From: Pseudomonadota bacterium
GTDB taxonomy: Bacteria > Pseudomonadota > Gammaproteobacteria > Steroidobacterales > Steroidobacteraceae
Assembly: GCA_018241505.1 (NCBI GenBank)
Contig: JAFEDS010000005.1
Span: 539,078 to 603,077, forward strand
Direction: 5' to 3'
DNA length: 64,000 nucleotides
Below, piece after piece: positions 27,048-35,362 of the stretch (position 1 is the first letter of the stretch; every line of letters starts with the position of its first letter). The notes under the pieces are model-generated. The model saw only the letters and a list, made by a program, of their open reading frames with translations. It was not told the DNA's origin and did no database searches. Position numbers and translations under genes: made by a program.

Positions 27048-28219
27048 GGCTGCCGGCGTCCGACGAGTTGTTTGTCAGGCACCTCGTGCGCAATCGTGAT
27101 ATGCGCGCCCGGCTGCAAGCGGTATTGATTGCTCGTCACCACTCTTTCTCCTTCCTTGATACCGTCCTGCACGACCATCAGCGAACCGTTTTCCTCGCCC
27201 ACTTTCAAAGGCCGCACTTCCACCGTCGAGTCCGATTTGACGACGTACGTGAACATGCCGTCGGGACCGCGCTGCACGGCGGTTGACGGTATCGTCAGCG
27301 CTCCCTTGTCCGTTCGCACGAGGACGCGGGCATCGATGTACTGCCCCGGCCAGAGTTTGTTCTCCGGATTGGGAAAGACCGCCTTCAAGCGGATGGTGCC
27401 CGTTGTCTGGTCGATCTGGTTGTCGACCAGCGTCACCGTGCCGCGATCAAACTCCTGACGGCCATCTCGCGACATCGCCTCGACCGTCACGCCGCCGTCA
27501 CTCATTGCTTTGGCGATGACGCCGAGCGTGTCCTCGGGGAGGGTGAAAATGAGTGCAATCGGCTGCAACTGGGTCACGACGACGATGCCGTTGGTATCGG
27601 TGGCCCGCACGTTGTTGCCCACGTCGACCCGGCGAATACCGGTTCGCCCCTGAATGGGCGAGGTAATCGAGGTGTATTCGAGCTGTGTGCGGGCGTTGTC
27701 GATGTTGGCCTGATCGCCCTTGATCTGGGCCTCGAGCCCCGCGACCGTGGCGCGCTGGGCGTCCAGGACCTGTTTGCTGGCGAGATTTTCGGGTGCGAGC
27801 GTCAGGTAGCGCTCGAGGTCGGCCTTGGCACTCTGGAGCTGGGCTTCGTCCTTGGCCTTCTGCGCCTGGGCGAGCCCGAGGGCCGCCTGGAACGGCCGGG
27901 GGTCGATCTGCGCCAGCAGCTCCCCCTTGTTGACCATCCTGCCCTCTTCGAAGGCGATCTTCTGCAGTTGCCCGTCCACCCGCGCCGTCACGGTCACGGT
28001 GTTGAATGCCTGCATCGTGCCCAGGCCATCCAGATAGACAGGCACATCCGCACGGCTGACATCAGCCACATCCACGGAAATCGGGCCGCCCGGCGCGTGA
28101 TGGGGACCCGCCGCATCGCTGCGCCGGTCGGGCAACCAGAGCCAGACAGTGGCGGCCACCAGGGCCACGGCACCGATCACCCAGCGGGGACTTTTGATGA
28201 CGCGACTGATCGTATCCAT
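27044..28219 (-). CDS. RND efflux periplasmic adaptor (MdtA/AcrA-like)
   Basis: This is a membrane-fusion protein of 391 residues. The N-terminal signal anchor reads WVIGAVALVAATVWLWLP. The lipoyl halves flank a coiled-coil hairpin: VTVTARVDGQLQKIAFEEG, then helices around LGLAQAQKAKDEAQLQSAKA and VAGLEAQIKGDQANIDNART. The beta-barrel and membrane-proximal domains follow (AVFPNPENKLWPGQYIDARV). The start at 28219 is preferred over a GTG at 28258, which would run into the preceding gene. It bridges the RND pump and the outer-membrane factor. Confidence 0.95.
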   Translation of the reverse strand: MDTISRVIKSPRWVIGAVALVAATVWLWLPDRRSDAAGPHHAPGGPISVDVADVSRADVPVYLDGLGTMQAFNTVTVTARVDGQLQKIAFEEGRMVNKGELLAQIDPRPFQAALGLAQAQKAKDEAQLQSAKADLERYLTLAPENLASKQVLDAQRATVAGLEAQIKGDQANIDNARTQLEYTSITSPIQGRTGIRRVDVGNNVRATDTNGIVVVTQLQPIALIFTLPEDTLGVIAKAMSDGGVTVEAMSRDGRQEFDRGTVTLVDNQIDQTTGTIRLKAVFPNPENKLWPGQYIDARVLVRTDKGALTIPSTAVQRGPDGMFTYVVKSDSTVEVRPLKVGEENGSLMVVQDGIKEGERVVTSNQYRLQPGAHITIAHEVPDKQLVGRRQP

Positions 28220-28230
28220 AGACTCGTTAC

Positions 28231-29775
28231 TCAACTTTGGGCCGCGCTCTGCTGCCACCCGCCCCCGAGGGCGTTGAAAAGCTGCACCAGCGCCTGCAGG
28301 TGCGCAAATCTGACTTGAACCAGCGCGTCTTCGGCACTGAAGAGCGTGCTCTGGGTATTCAACACCGCGAGCACGTTGACGGTGCCCGCGTGAAGCTGGA
28401 TTTCGGTGATCTCGTAAGCGCGCCGGGCCTTGGCCACAGCATCCTGCTGGCGGCGATATTGCTCCGCGGTCTGCTGGGTGGCCACCAGGGCGTCCTCCAC
28501 GTTACTGAACGCGGAAATCACGGACTTGTGATAGTCGGACAGCAGCTCGTCGTACCGGGCCTTGTTCAGGCGATAGCCGCCGACGAGCGCGCCGCCTTGA
28601 AATATGTCTTGTGCCACCGTACCGGCGAGCGAAAACACGCGGTTTTGCGGGGCGACGAGACCCGACAAGGCAGTGCTCACGAACCCGCCGCTGGCGGTGA
28701 GGTCGATGCTGGGAAAGAACGCCGCGCGGGCGGCCTGGATATTCGCATTGGCGGCCATCAGTTGCGCCTCCGCGGCGCCCACGTCAGGGCGGCGAGCTAG
28801 AAGCTCCGAGGGCAATCCAGGCCCTACCTCAGGCTCCGCAAGGTCGCCGAGGGTACCGCTTGGCGCTTCGAGGTCCTGGGGCATCTTCCCTACCAGCACG
28901 GCCAGGGCGTCGAGGCTCTGCCGCAGTTGCTGCCGCAGGGGGGGAATGGACGCATTGATCACTGACACCGTGGTCGCCTGCTGGGCAACATCGAGAGCAT
29001 TGGCAGTGCCAACGGTTTCTTCAAAGGTGAGGTCCTTGAGGATGGTCTGCGCCGTTGCAAGATCGCGCTGCGCTACATCCAGGCGGTCGTGCAGTTCGAG
29101 GGCCTGGAAATACGTTGTGGCGACACTCGTCATCACTGTCAATTCGACCGTCGCGTGGTCGTAGCGCGAGGCCCGGGCGGCGTAGCGCGCCGAATTGAAA
29201 ACAGCCTGGTTTTTGCCCCAGAAATCGAGCTGGTAACTGGCCGACGCCTGGGCGGCAAACTGGTTGTAGGTAATGGGCTTGGTGCCGGGCGCCGCGGTCA
29301 CTGACGGCTTCGCACGCTGCCGATTGCCATCGAAGCTGACGCCGACGGCGGGCAGCAACGGCCCGCCTGCGATTTGAACCTGCGCGTCCGCCTGTCGAAC
29401 CCGGGCGATGGCGGAGGCGATGTCGTCGTTCGCCTTTTGCGCCTGCGAGATCAGATCGTTCAGTTGTGCTGAGCCGAATCCACGCCACCACTCGGCGGAT
29501 GGCCACGCGGCTACCGTGGTGGCCTGGGCCACTGCTGGCGGCGGCGGATTGGGTGATGATGGCTTCGGCGGCGGTCCGGCACGAGTAGTCGCTATCGCTT
29601 CAGTCGCTTGTGCGGTCGCCGCCGACTCGCCCGGTGTTTGCGTTGTATCAACGCTCCACCCGGTGGGCGCTGCAATGTCAGGCCGCTTGTAGTGCGGCCC
29701 GAGGATATTGCAAGCGGCAAGCACGAGCGTCGCGCAAGCGATGAGGCACAAATGTATCGGGTGCGAGCGTTTCAC
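28231..29775 (-). CDS. Outer-membrane efflux lipoprotein (NodT/OprM family)
   Basis: This 514-residue outer-membrane factor is a lipoprotein, with lipobox LAAC and acylated Cys22. After the signal lies a Pro/Ala-rich linker of about 50 residues (residues 40-95) that is longer than usual. Two OEP repeats follow, with LELHDRLDVAQRDLATAQTI and the ARRPDVGAAEAQLMAANANI motif characteristic of the NodT family. It forms the trimeric exit duct of the tripartite pump. It is the first gene of the operon outer-membrane factor, adaptor, pump, response regulator, kinase. Confidence 0.93.
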   Translation of the reverse strand: MKRSHPIHLCLIACATLVLAACNILGPHYKRPDIAAPTGWSVDTTQTPGESAATAQATEAIATTRAGPPPKPSSPNPPPPAVAQATTVAAWPSAEWWRGFGSAQLNDLISQAQKANDDIASAIARVRQADAQVQIAGGPLLPAVGVSFDGNRQRAKPSVTAAPGTKPITYNQFAAQASASYQLDFWGKNQAVFNSARYAARASRYDHATVELTVMTSVATTYFQALELHDRLDVAQRDLATAQTILKDLTFEETVGTANALDVAQQATTVSVINASIPPLRQQLRQSLDALAVLVGKMPQDLEAPSGTLGDLAEPEVGPGLPSELLARRPDVGAAEAQLMAANANIQAARAAFFPSIDLTASGGFVSTALSGLVAPQNRVFSLAGTVAQDIFQGGALVGGYRLNKARYDELLSDYHKSVISAFSNVEDALVATQQTAEQYRRQQDAVAKARRAYEITEIQLHAGTVNVLAVLNTQSTLFSAEDALVQVRFAHLQALVQLFNALGGGWQQSAAQS

Positions 29776-29991
29776 GAGGCGACAGAACAGTTTGCGGTTC
29801 AGCCTAGCACCCTACGGGGCGCCGGGTTTATGCCAGATTGGCGAAATATTAATTTCCGTTAACCGCCGTTCCAAGCGCCATTTCACCTCGCTGTGCATCA
29901 TATTTATTGGATGCAAATCAATTAGATACAGTTTAGTCTTCACCTCAAATGGCGGCATGATGGGAGCCTGGGAGCCCGTGAGCGCCGAGCA

Positions 29992-30038
29992 TTGAAGTTC
30001 ATCGACTGTGAGTTATATTCGGGGCTCGAGCGCTCGAG
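29992..30038 (+). promoter_or_regulatory. Promoter with an overlapping palindrome
   Basis: A -35-like TTGAAG (29992-29997) and a -10-like TATATT (30014-30019) are separated by 16 bases. Five bases after the -10 box, where transcription should start, lies the perfect 14-base palindrome CTCGAGCGCTCGAG (30025-30038). The start codon of the next gene is at 30051. The arrangement looks like a promoter with an operator at the start site. The surrounding DNA is locally AT-rich. Confidence 0.5.
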
Positions 30039-30050
30039 TGGGAACGGCAG

Positions 30051-30419
30051 ATGAATACCACATTGGACCTGTTTGAAGCGGCCACCGTGTCGCTGACAAA
30101 GGCCGCGCCGATCAAGGATCGAATCGCGGATGCCTACAGAAACTACCTCGTATATATCCACGAGGAGGACCTGCCAGTCGATGTGTGCGAAGAGTTTCGC
30201 GCGCTCGCTGACACGTTGACTCGTGTCGATCCGGAGCTGCGCGGCGACGATCCGTTGCGAGCCACGGTCCGCAAGATGTCCAACAACGATGCCGAAGTCG
30301 CCGCATCCGCGGTCGTCCGGATGTTCGGAGCCGTGTCGCGGGCGATGGCCGTGTCGCATGAGACGACGACCTCCAGTCCGAAAACGAACGTGGTACCGCT
30401 CCATGCGGCCGCGGGCTGA
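30051..30419 (+). CDS. Hypothetical protein
   Basis: This protein has 122 residues and no recognised domain. It is largely helical and acidic in the first 100 residues (SLTKAAPIKDRIADAYRNYL and ADTLTRVDPELRGDDPLRAT) with a short Thr/Ser/Pro tail. It has no signal peptide and no transmembrane segment. It contains one Cys, in VDVCEEFRAL. It has its own promoter-like sequence with a palindrome. It is convergent with the TIR-like gene, ending 17 bases before that gene's stop. The composition is that of a real cytosolic protein, but the function is unknown. Confidence 0.65.
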   Translation: MNTTLDLFEAATVSLTKAAPIKDRIADAYRNYLVYIHEEDLPVDVCEEFRALADTLTRVDPELRGDDPLRATVRKMSNNDAEVAASAVVRMFGAVSRAMAVSHETTTSSPKTNVVPLHAAAG

Positions 30420-30436
30420 AGCGACCCTTAGGACCC

Positions 30437-30889
30437 TTAGTCCATTTTGAATTCAATCGTATCCCAGCGCGTCGTGTCCTCATGACGCGCCTGGCGCTTG
30501 ATGGCATCCACGAGCGCCCGCTCATCCCAGTCGACGACCTCGTCCGCCAGGTCCGCCAGCACCTTGGGAACCGGGGCTTGCGAGCCGAAGGGCTTCATCA
30601 GCACGACCGGCTTCTGGCTGGCTTGGGCGTACAGCAACTGGAAGGTCAGCATGTCCTGCGAGACCCCGTAGAGGCTCGACAAGGCAATGACCACTTCCAC
30701 CGGGGCGATCTGCTTGCGAAGCCCTTCCTTCTGGGCTTCCTTGTCGCCCTCCGGACGCAGCTCGGGCTTGCTCGTATTGCGGTAGAAGAAATTCCGGGCG
30801 CTTTCGAGATACTCGAAAACCCGCAGATAATCATCGCTGTCTTCCCACAGGTGGGTGACGAACAACCGGATGGGATTGGCCTGCGACAT
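30437..30889 (-). CDS. TIR-like domain protein (DUF1863/ThsB-like fold)
   Basis: This 150-residue protein consists of one TIR-like flavodoxin-fold domain. The first strand and helix read PIRLFVTHLWEDSDDYLRVF, followed by EYLESARNFFYRNTS. A basic stretch precedes VEVVIALSSLYGVSQDM, and the last strand is KPVVLMKPFG. In NAD-cleaving TIR domains the catalytic Glu lies in the helix after the SxxW-like element; here that helix reads QDMLTFQLLYAQ, with Gln and no Glu, so NADase activity is doubtful. The ATG at 30889 lacks a strong ribosome-binding site and the start is uncertain. The gene is divergent from an EEP-family nuclease gene. It could be a signalling or defence component, but nothing else here resembles a defence island. 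Confidence 0.7.
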   Translation of the reverse strand: MSQANPIRLFVTHLWEDSDDYLRVFEYLESARNFFYRNTSKPELRPEGDKEAQKEGLRKQIAPVEVVIALSSLYGVSQDMLTFQLLYAQASQKPVVLMKPFGSQAPVPKVLADLADEVVDWDERALVDAIKRQARHEDTTRWDTIEFKMD

Positions 30890-31015
30890 GAGGGTGCACT
30901 GCGGCTCGATTGCCTTTGGATCGGCGCAGTCTCGCACAAGCGTCGCGGCTGCGAAACTGAAGCCGGCCGCAGCTTCCCGGCTATAGAATGCGGGGTTTGA
31001 GATAAGGAACGGATC

Positions 31016-31783
31016 GTGCGGCTGCTCGTCTACAACATTCGCTACGCTACAGGTACCGGTCCTTCCTTCCATCTGCCCTTGCCAGGGGCCGGTTATCTGC
31101 GCAGCAACCGCAAGGTGCTCGACGGCATTACCGATTTCATCCGTCACGAACATCCCGACGTGGTTGGGCTCATCGAGGTCGACACCGGTTCCATCCGCAC
31201 GGGCATGATCAACCAGGCCGAGCATATTGCGGGCGAGATCGGCCACTACTCGACGTTTCAGTGCAAGTACGGAACGGGGTCCGTCAACAACTTCGTCCCC
31301 ATTGTGCGCAAGCAGGCGAACGCATTCCTGTCGGCTCCGCACGTGCACGGCGAACGCTTTCACTACTTCGACACCGGCATCAAGCGCCTCATCATCGAGC
31401 TGGAGCTCGATGATGTGTGTGTCTTCCTGGTGCACTTGTCCCTGAAGTTCCGCCACCGCCAGTATCAGCTCCGCTCCCTGCACGATCTGATTGTGCAATC
31501 GCCGAAGCCCGTCATTGTGGCCGGCGACTTCAACACATTCTGGGGAACGCACGAGATCTATCTGTTCATGCGTGCCGCCGGTCTGCGCAGCGCCAACTCC
31601 GCCGGCCTGCCCTCCTTCCCGGCGCGCACGCCGCGGGTTGAGCTGGACTTCATCCTGGTGAGTGAAGGCATTGAGGTCACCGACTTCCGCGTACCGGATG
31701 TGCGCTTCTCCGATCACCGGCCCCTGGTGTGCGATTTCCATGTGCCGCCGGGCGCGGCTTCACGAAGAACGGCTGCAGCCTGA
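31016..31783 (+). CDS. Endonuclease/exonuclease/phosphatase (EEP) family protein
   Basis: This is a 255-residue EEP-superfamily hydrolase acting on phosphodiester or phosphomonoester bonds. All main motifs are present: the N-terminal Asn in LLVYNIRYA, metal-binding Glu in VVGLIEVDTGS, the GDFNTFWG motif near residue 165, and the C-terminal Asp-His in RFSDHRPLVCDF. There is no signal peptide. The GTG start has AAGGAA upstream, and a TATAGAAT -10-like box lies at about 30982. It is divergent from the TIR-like gene and is followed after three bases by fadJ, so it may be co-transcribed with it. The substrate, nucleic acid or phosphoinositide/sphingomyelin-like, cannot be chosen from sequence. Confidence 0.85.
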   Translation: MRLLVYNIRYATGTGPSFHLPLPGAGYLRSNRKVLDGITDFIRHEHPDVVGLIEVDTGSIRTGMINQAEHIAGEIGHYSTFQCKYGTGSVNNFVPIVRKQANAFLSAPHVHGERFHYFDTGIKRLIIELELDDVCVFLVHLSLKFRHRQYQLRSLHDLIVQSPKPVIVAGDFNTFWGTHEIYLFMRAAGLRSANSAGLPSFPARTPRVELDFILVSEGIEVTDFRVPDVRFSDHRPLVCDFHVPPGAASRRTAAA

Positions 31784-31786
31784 CCC

Positions 31787-33820
31787 ATGAATGAATCCTG
31801 GAAAGTTGACAAAGATGCCGACTCGGTCGTCTGGCTGACGATCGACAAGCCCAACACGTCGGCCAACGTTCTGTCGAGCCACGTACTGCGTGAGCTGGAC
31901 ACGATACTGGCGCCGCTGACTCGAGAGCCGCCGCGTGCGGTCATTGTCATCTCCGGCAAGAAGAGCGGCTTTGTGGCCGGGGCCGACATCAAGGAATTCA
32001 CCGGCATCACCAACATTGAAGAAGGCTTCCGCCTCATTCATGCGGGCCAGGAGGTGCTGAACCGACTCGAGGCACTGCCGTGCCCGACGGTGGCGGCAAT
32101 CCACGGTTTCGCGTTGGGCGGTGGACTCGAGCTCGCCCTTGCGTGCCGCTACCGTGTAGCCGTCAATGACGAGAAGCTGTCGCTCGGACTTCCCGAAGTG
32201 CAGCTTGGCATTCATCCGGGATTCGGCGGGACAATTCGCAGCGTACGGCTCATCGGCGTAAGGGCCGCGATGGAAATGATGCTGACGGGTAAGCCGCTTC
32301 GAGCCGACAAGGCGCTGCGCCTCGGGCTCGTGGACAAACTGGTCTCCGCTGACCAGCTTCGCGCAGCCGCCAAAGAGATTGCACTGCAAGCACCTGCCCC
32401 GCACCAACCGCCGTTCAGCGAACGGGTGTTGAGTTGGCCGATCGTTCGTGGGTTCATCAGAGGCAAACTGGAGGCGCAAGTTGCCTCGAAAGCGCGGCGT
32501 GATCAGTATCCCGCGCCCTACGCCATGATCGACCTGTGGGCGAACGGCGGAAACTCCTACGAAGCAGAAGCACGATCGATCGCTCAGCTCTTCCTGAGCT
32601 CAACTTCACGCAGCCTCGTGCGCGTGTACCTGCTGCAGGATCGCCTGAAGGCGCTCGGCGGCAAGGGCGGACCGGAGGTCAAACACGTTCACGTGGTTGG
32701 AGCGGGAGTGATGGGTGGCGACATTGCCGCCTGGTCCGCTCTGCGTGGCTTCACGGTGACCTTACAAGATCGGGGCGTCGAATTTATCGAGCCGGCCATC
32801 AAGCGCGCGCACGAGTTGTTCGACAAACGCATCAAGGACCCTGCGAAGAACAAGGCGGCACGGGAGAGGTTGCAAGCGGACGTCGAGGGCGTCGGGGCGG
32901 CCGCCGCGGAAGTCGTGATCGAGGCGATTTTCGAGAGCCTCGAAGCAAAGCAGGCGCTCTACGCGCGCCTCGAGCCACGGATGAAACCTGACGCCATCCT
33001 GGCAACCAACACATCGAGCCTGATGTTGGAACCCCTGACGGAAAAGCTGGCACGTCCCGAGCGCCTCGTGGGACTGCACTTCTTCAATCCCGTGCCCCAG
33101 ATGCCGTTGATCGAGATCGTGCAGTCGGAACGTACCGATGCAAGCGTCATGCAGGCCGCGGTCGCATTTTCCCGCAAGCTCGACAAGCTCCCCGTCCCGT
33201 GCCGCAGCGCACCGGGTTTCATAGTCAATCGCGTGTTGATGCCCTACCTCCACGAGGCAATGTATGCCGCCCAGGAAGGGGTGCCTCTCGCAATCATCGA
33301 TAAGGCGGCCGTGAGCTTCGGAATGCCCATGGGGCCCATCGAACTGGCCGACGTCGTCGGGTTGGATGTTTGCACTCATGTGGGCGAGATCATTGCCGCG
33401 GAGCTGGGACGGCCCGCTCCGGATCTGACTCGCTTGCGCGAGCTCGTGGCAGCCAAGAAGCTGGGACGAAAGAGTGGTGAAGGGTTTTACCTCTGGAAGG
33501 ACGGCAAACCGCACAAGCCGCCGGCGGATGGCCAATCGGCACCGCAGGACCTGATAGACCGGCTGATTCTCGTGCTCGTGAACGAATGTGTCGCCTGCCT
33601 GCGCGAGAAGGTCGTTGAGGACCCTGATCTGGTGGATGCCGCCGTCATTTTCGGGACGGGCTTCGCGCCGTTTCGCGGTGGCCCCCTCGCCTATGCGCAG
33701 GCCCGGGGAGTGAACAAAGTCGTTGCCCGCCTGGGCGAGCTCGCCGCACGCCACGGGAGCCGATTTACGGCTGATCCGGGCTGGTCCCTGGTGGGCTCGA
33801 CAGGCGCGCATTCCCCCTAG
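31787..33820 (+). CDS. fadJ: Bifunctional enoyl-CoA hydratase / 3-hydroxyacyl-CoA dehydrogenase (FadJ-like)
   Basis: This 677-residue fatty-acid oxidation alpha-subunit type enzyme performs hydration of enoyl-CoA and NAD-dependent oxidation of 3-hydroxyacyl-CoA. The crotonase domain covers residues of about 1-200, with oxyanion segments SGFVAGADIKEF and GFALGGGLELALACR and the catalytic Glu region LGLPEVQLGIHPGFGG. The dehydrogenase domain starts near residue 300 with HVVGAGVMGGDIAAW and carries HFFNPVPQMPLIEIV with catalytic His, then two C-terminal helical domains. The length is between FadJ and FadB. No thiolase partner (fadI or fadA) is adjacent. Confidence 0.93.
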   Translation: MNESWKVDKDADSVVWLTIDKPNTSANVLSSHVLRELDTILAPLTREPPRAVIVISGKKSGFVAGADIKEFTGITNIEEGFRLIHAGQEVLNRLEALPCPTVAAIHGFALGGGLELALACRYRVAVNDEKLSLGLPEVQLGIHPGFGGTIRSVRLIGVRAAMEMMLTGKPLRADKALRLGLVDKLVSADQLRAAAKEIALQAPAPHQPPFSERVLSWPIVRGFIRGKLEAQVASKARRDQYPAPYAMIDLWANGGNSYEAEARSIAQLFLSSTSRSLVRVYLLQDRLKALGGKGGPEVKHVHVVGAGVMGGDIAAWSALRGFTVTLQDRGVEFIEPAIKRAHELFDKRIKDPAKNKAARERLQADVEGVGAAAAEVVIEAIFESLEAKQALYARLEPRMKPDAILATNTSSLMLEPLTEKLARPERLVGLHFFNPVPQMPLIEIVQSERTDASVMQAAVAFSRKLDKLPVPCRSAPGFIVNRVLMPYLHEAMYAAQEGVPLAIIDKAAVSFGMPMGPIELADVVGLDVCTHVGEIIAAELGRPAPDLTRLRELVAAKKLGRKSGEGFYLWKDGKPHKPPADGQSAPQDLIDRLILVLVNECVACLREKVVEDPDLVDAAVIFGTGFAPFRGGPLAYAQARGVNKVVARLGELAARHGSRFTADPGWSLVGSTGAHSP

Positions 33821-33934
33821 CCGCCGATACGGCGGTTCCGTGACACAATCGGCAGGGGGACCAAGGTCCTGTGCTACTATCAATGAGATACGACGCACCC
33901 ACTTTGGTCCTTTTGCGTCCAGGCCCGGAAAGAT

Positions 33935-35005
33935 ATGCAGGAAGAACGCGAAGCCAGCGTTCAATTACTCAAAACGTTTGCGCCGCTCGACGGATTAAAG
34001 CGCGATAACCTCGCCGCGCTTGCCAAGAAGGTGAGCGTGAAAACCATGTCGGCCGGCCGGCTGTTGTTCAAGGAAGGTGACACCGACAAACGGACGATCT
34101 GGCTCGTGTCGGGCATGGTCGAGATCAAGGAAGGCGACCGGACCATCGCCATGATTCGCGGCGGGACTCCCGACGCACGCAATCCCCTCTACCCGAAGAC
34201 CCCCCGCAAAGTCAGCGCGCGCGCCGTTGATGAGATCAGCTATCTGTCCATCGACAGTGAGCTGCTCGACGTCATGATCACGTGGGACCAGACCGGCACG
34301 TACGAGGTCGCGGAGCTCCAGGCTCAGATGGATGGGACGGGCAGCGACGACTGGATGACCACGCTGCTGCAGACCAAGGCGTTTCACCGGATTCCCCCGG
34401 CCAACATACAGGCGATCTTCCTGCGCTTGCAGCGCACGCCGTTCAAGGCCGGCGAAGTCGTCATCAAACAGGGTGACGAAGGCGACTTTTTCTACATCAT
34501 TGTTAGCGGCAAGTGCGTGGTGACGCGCGAGACGCCGTTGAACCGCGAGGGCATCAAGCTCGCGGAGCTGGGAGTCGGGGATACGTTCGGTGAAGAATCG
34601 CTGATTGCCGAGGCCAAGCGTAACGCCACGGTCACGATGCTCAGCGACGGCGTGTTGATGAGGCTCAACAAGCAGGACTTCCGCGAGCTCATGAACGAGC
34701 CGCTGTTGCAGTGGGTCGAGTACGAGAAGGCGCGGCAGATCATCGACCAGGGCGGCCGCTGGCTGGATGTCAGGTTGCCCAGCGAGCACCAGAACATGTC
34801 GATTGAGGGCTCGCTCAACATCCCGCTGTATTTCATTCGCCTGAAGCTGTCGGCGCTCGATCGCAAGACGCCCTATGTGGTGTATTGCGATACCGGCCGG
34901 CGCAGCTCGGCGGCGGCCTACATTCTCGTTGAGCGGGGATTCGATGCGTACGTGTTGCAGGGTGGGCTGACGAATAGCGCCATCGCGCTTCGCAGGTCTG
35001 CCTGA
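33935..35005 (+). CDS. Cyclic-nucleotide-binding domains fused to a rhodanese
   Basis: This is a 356-residue fusion. Two cyclic-nucleotide-binding domains, at about residues 10-115 and 130-250, are followed by a rhodanese domain at about 255-350. The second nucleotide domain is canonical, with KAGEVVIKQGDEGDFFYIIV and the phosphate-binding cassette GDTFGEESLIAEAKRNATV. The first lacks the normal cassette (TPDARNPLYPKTPRKVSA) and is degenerate. The rhodanese has its active Cys in VVYCDTGRRSSAAAYIL. It probably couples cAMP, cGMP or another ligand to sulfur transfer or to protein interaction in the cytosol. It is monocistronic and converges on the pilZ gene. Confidence 0.9.
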   Translation: MQEEREASVQLLKTFAPLDGLKRDNLAALAKKVSVKTMSAGRLLFKEGDTDKRTIWLVSGMVEIKEGDRTIAMIRGGTPDARNPLYPKTPRKVSARAVDEISYLSIDSELLDVMITWDQTGTYEVAELQAQMDGTGSDDWMTTLLQTKAFHRIPPANIQAIFLRLQRTPFKAGEVVIKQGDEGDFFYIIVSGKCVVTRETPLNREGIKLAELGVGDTFGEESLIAEAKRNATVTMLSDGVLMRLNKQDFRELMNEPLLQWVEYEKARQIIDQGGRWLDVRLPSEHQNMSIEGSLNIPLYFIRLKLSALDRKTPYVVYCDTGRRSSAAAYILVERGFDAYVLQGGLTNSAIALRRSA

Positions 35006-35009
35006 TATC

Positions 35010-35360
35010 TCACATCGTGTGCGTTGCTTTGTCGCCCTGCAGGGCTCCAGCTAAGTAGGTTTCGATCTTCTTCTGGGTCTGGCCGCGATCCTGATCGCTG
35101 AACTGCACGCCGATGCCGGCGGTGCGTTTGTTCTGCGCGCCCTTCGGGGTCACCCAGATGACGCGTCCGGCCACGGGCAGCTTCTCGTCCTCGCCCATCA
35201 GGTTCAGCAGCATGAAGACTTCATCGCCCAGGCGGTAGTTGCTGTTGGTCGGGATGAACAGTCCGCCATTACGCACGAACGGCATATAGGCCAGATACAA
35301 AGCACTCTTGTCTTTGATCGTCAGTGTGAGAAGACCTGGTTTATTGCCGCCCGCTCGCAT
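35010..35360 (-). CDS. pilZ: PilZ-domain protein (type IV pilus PilZ-like)
   Basis: This 116-residue PilZ-domain protein is last in the fab-pab-mltG-tmk-holB operon, the usual genomic position of the type IV pilus PilZ in gammaproteobacteria. The core reads SALYLAYMPFVRNGGLFIPT, then VFMLLNLMGEDEKLPVAGRV and IGVQFSDQDRG. It lacks the RxxxR and (D/N)xSxxG motifs for c-di-GMP binding, as the founding PilZ does, so it probably works by protein contact with PilB and FimX-type partners. The start lies two bases after the holB stop. Confidence 0.9.
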   Translation of the reverse strand: MRAGGNKPGLLTLTIKDKSALYLAYMPFVRNGGLFIPTNSNYRLGDEVFMLLNLMGEDEKLPVAGRVIWVTPKGAQNKRTAGIGVQFSDQDRGQTQKKIETYLAGALQGDKATHTM

Positions 35361-35362
35361 TC

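Noticed and set aside
27044-28258. Longer GTG start for the RND adaptor at 28258
   Set aside because: It would overlap the preceding gene by 28 bases and add a hydrophilic stretch before the membrane anchor; the ATG at 28219 fits better.
30890-31741. A long minus-strand open frame that would extend the TIR-like protein to over 400 residues
   Set aside because: It runs antisense through the EEP nuclease gene, whose catalytic motifs are all intact on the plus strand. The added residues have no protein-family features.
33821-33835. Hairpin CCGCC-GATAC-GGCGG after fadJ as a terminator
   Set aside because: The stem is only five to seven pairs and no T-run follows; the evidence is too weak to list.
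32762-33964. A 400-codon minus-strand open frame opposite fadJ
   Set aside because: It is a shadow of the fadJ coding frame in GC-rich DNA; FadJ is full length with complete motifs.
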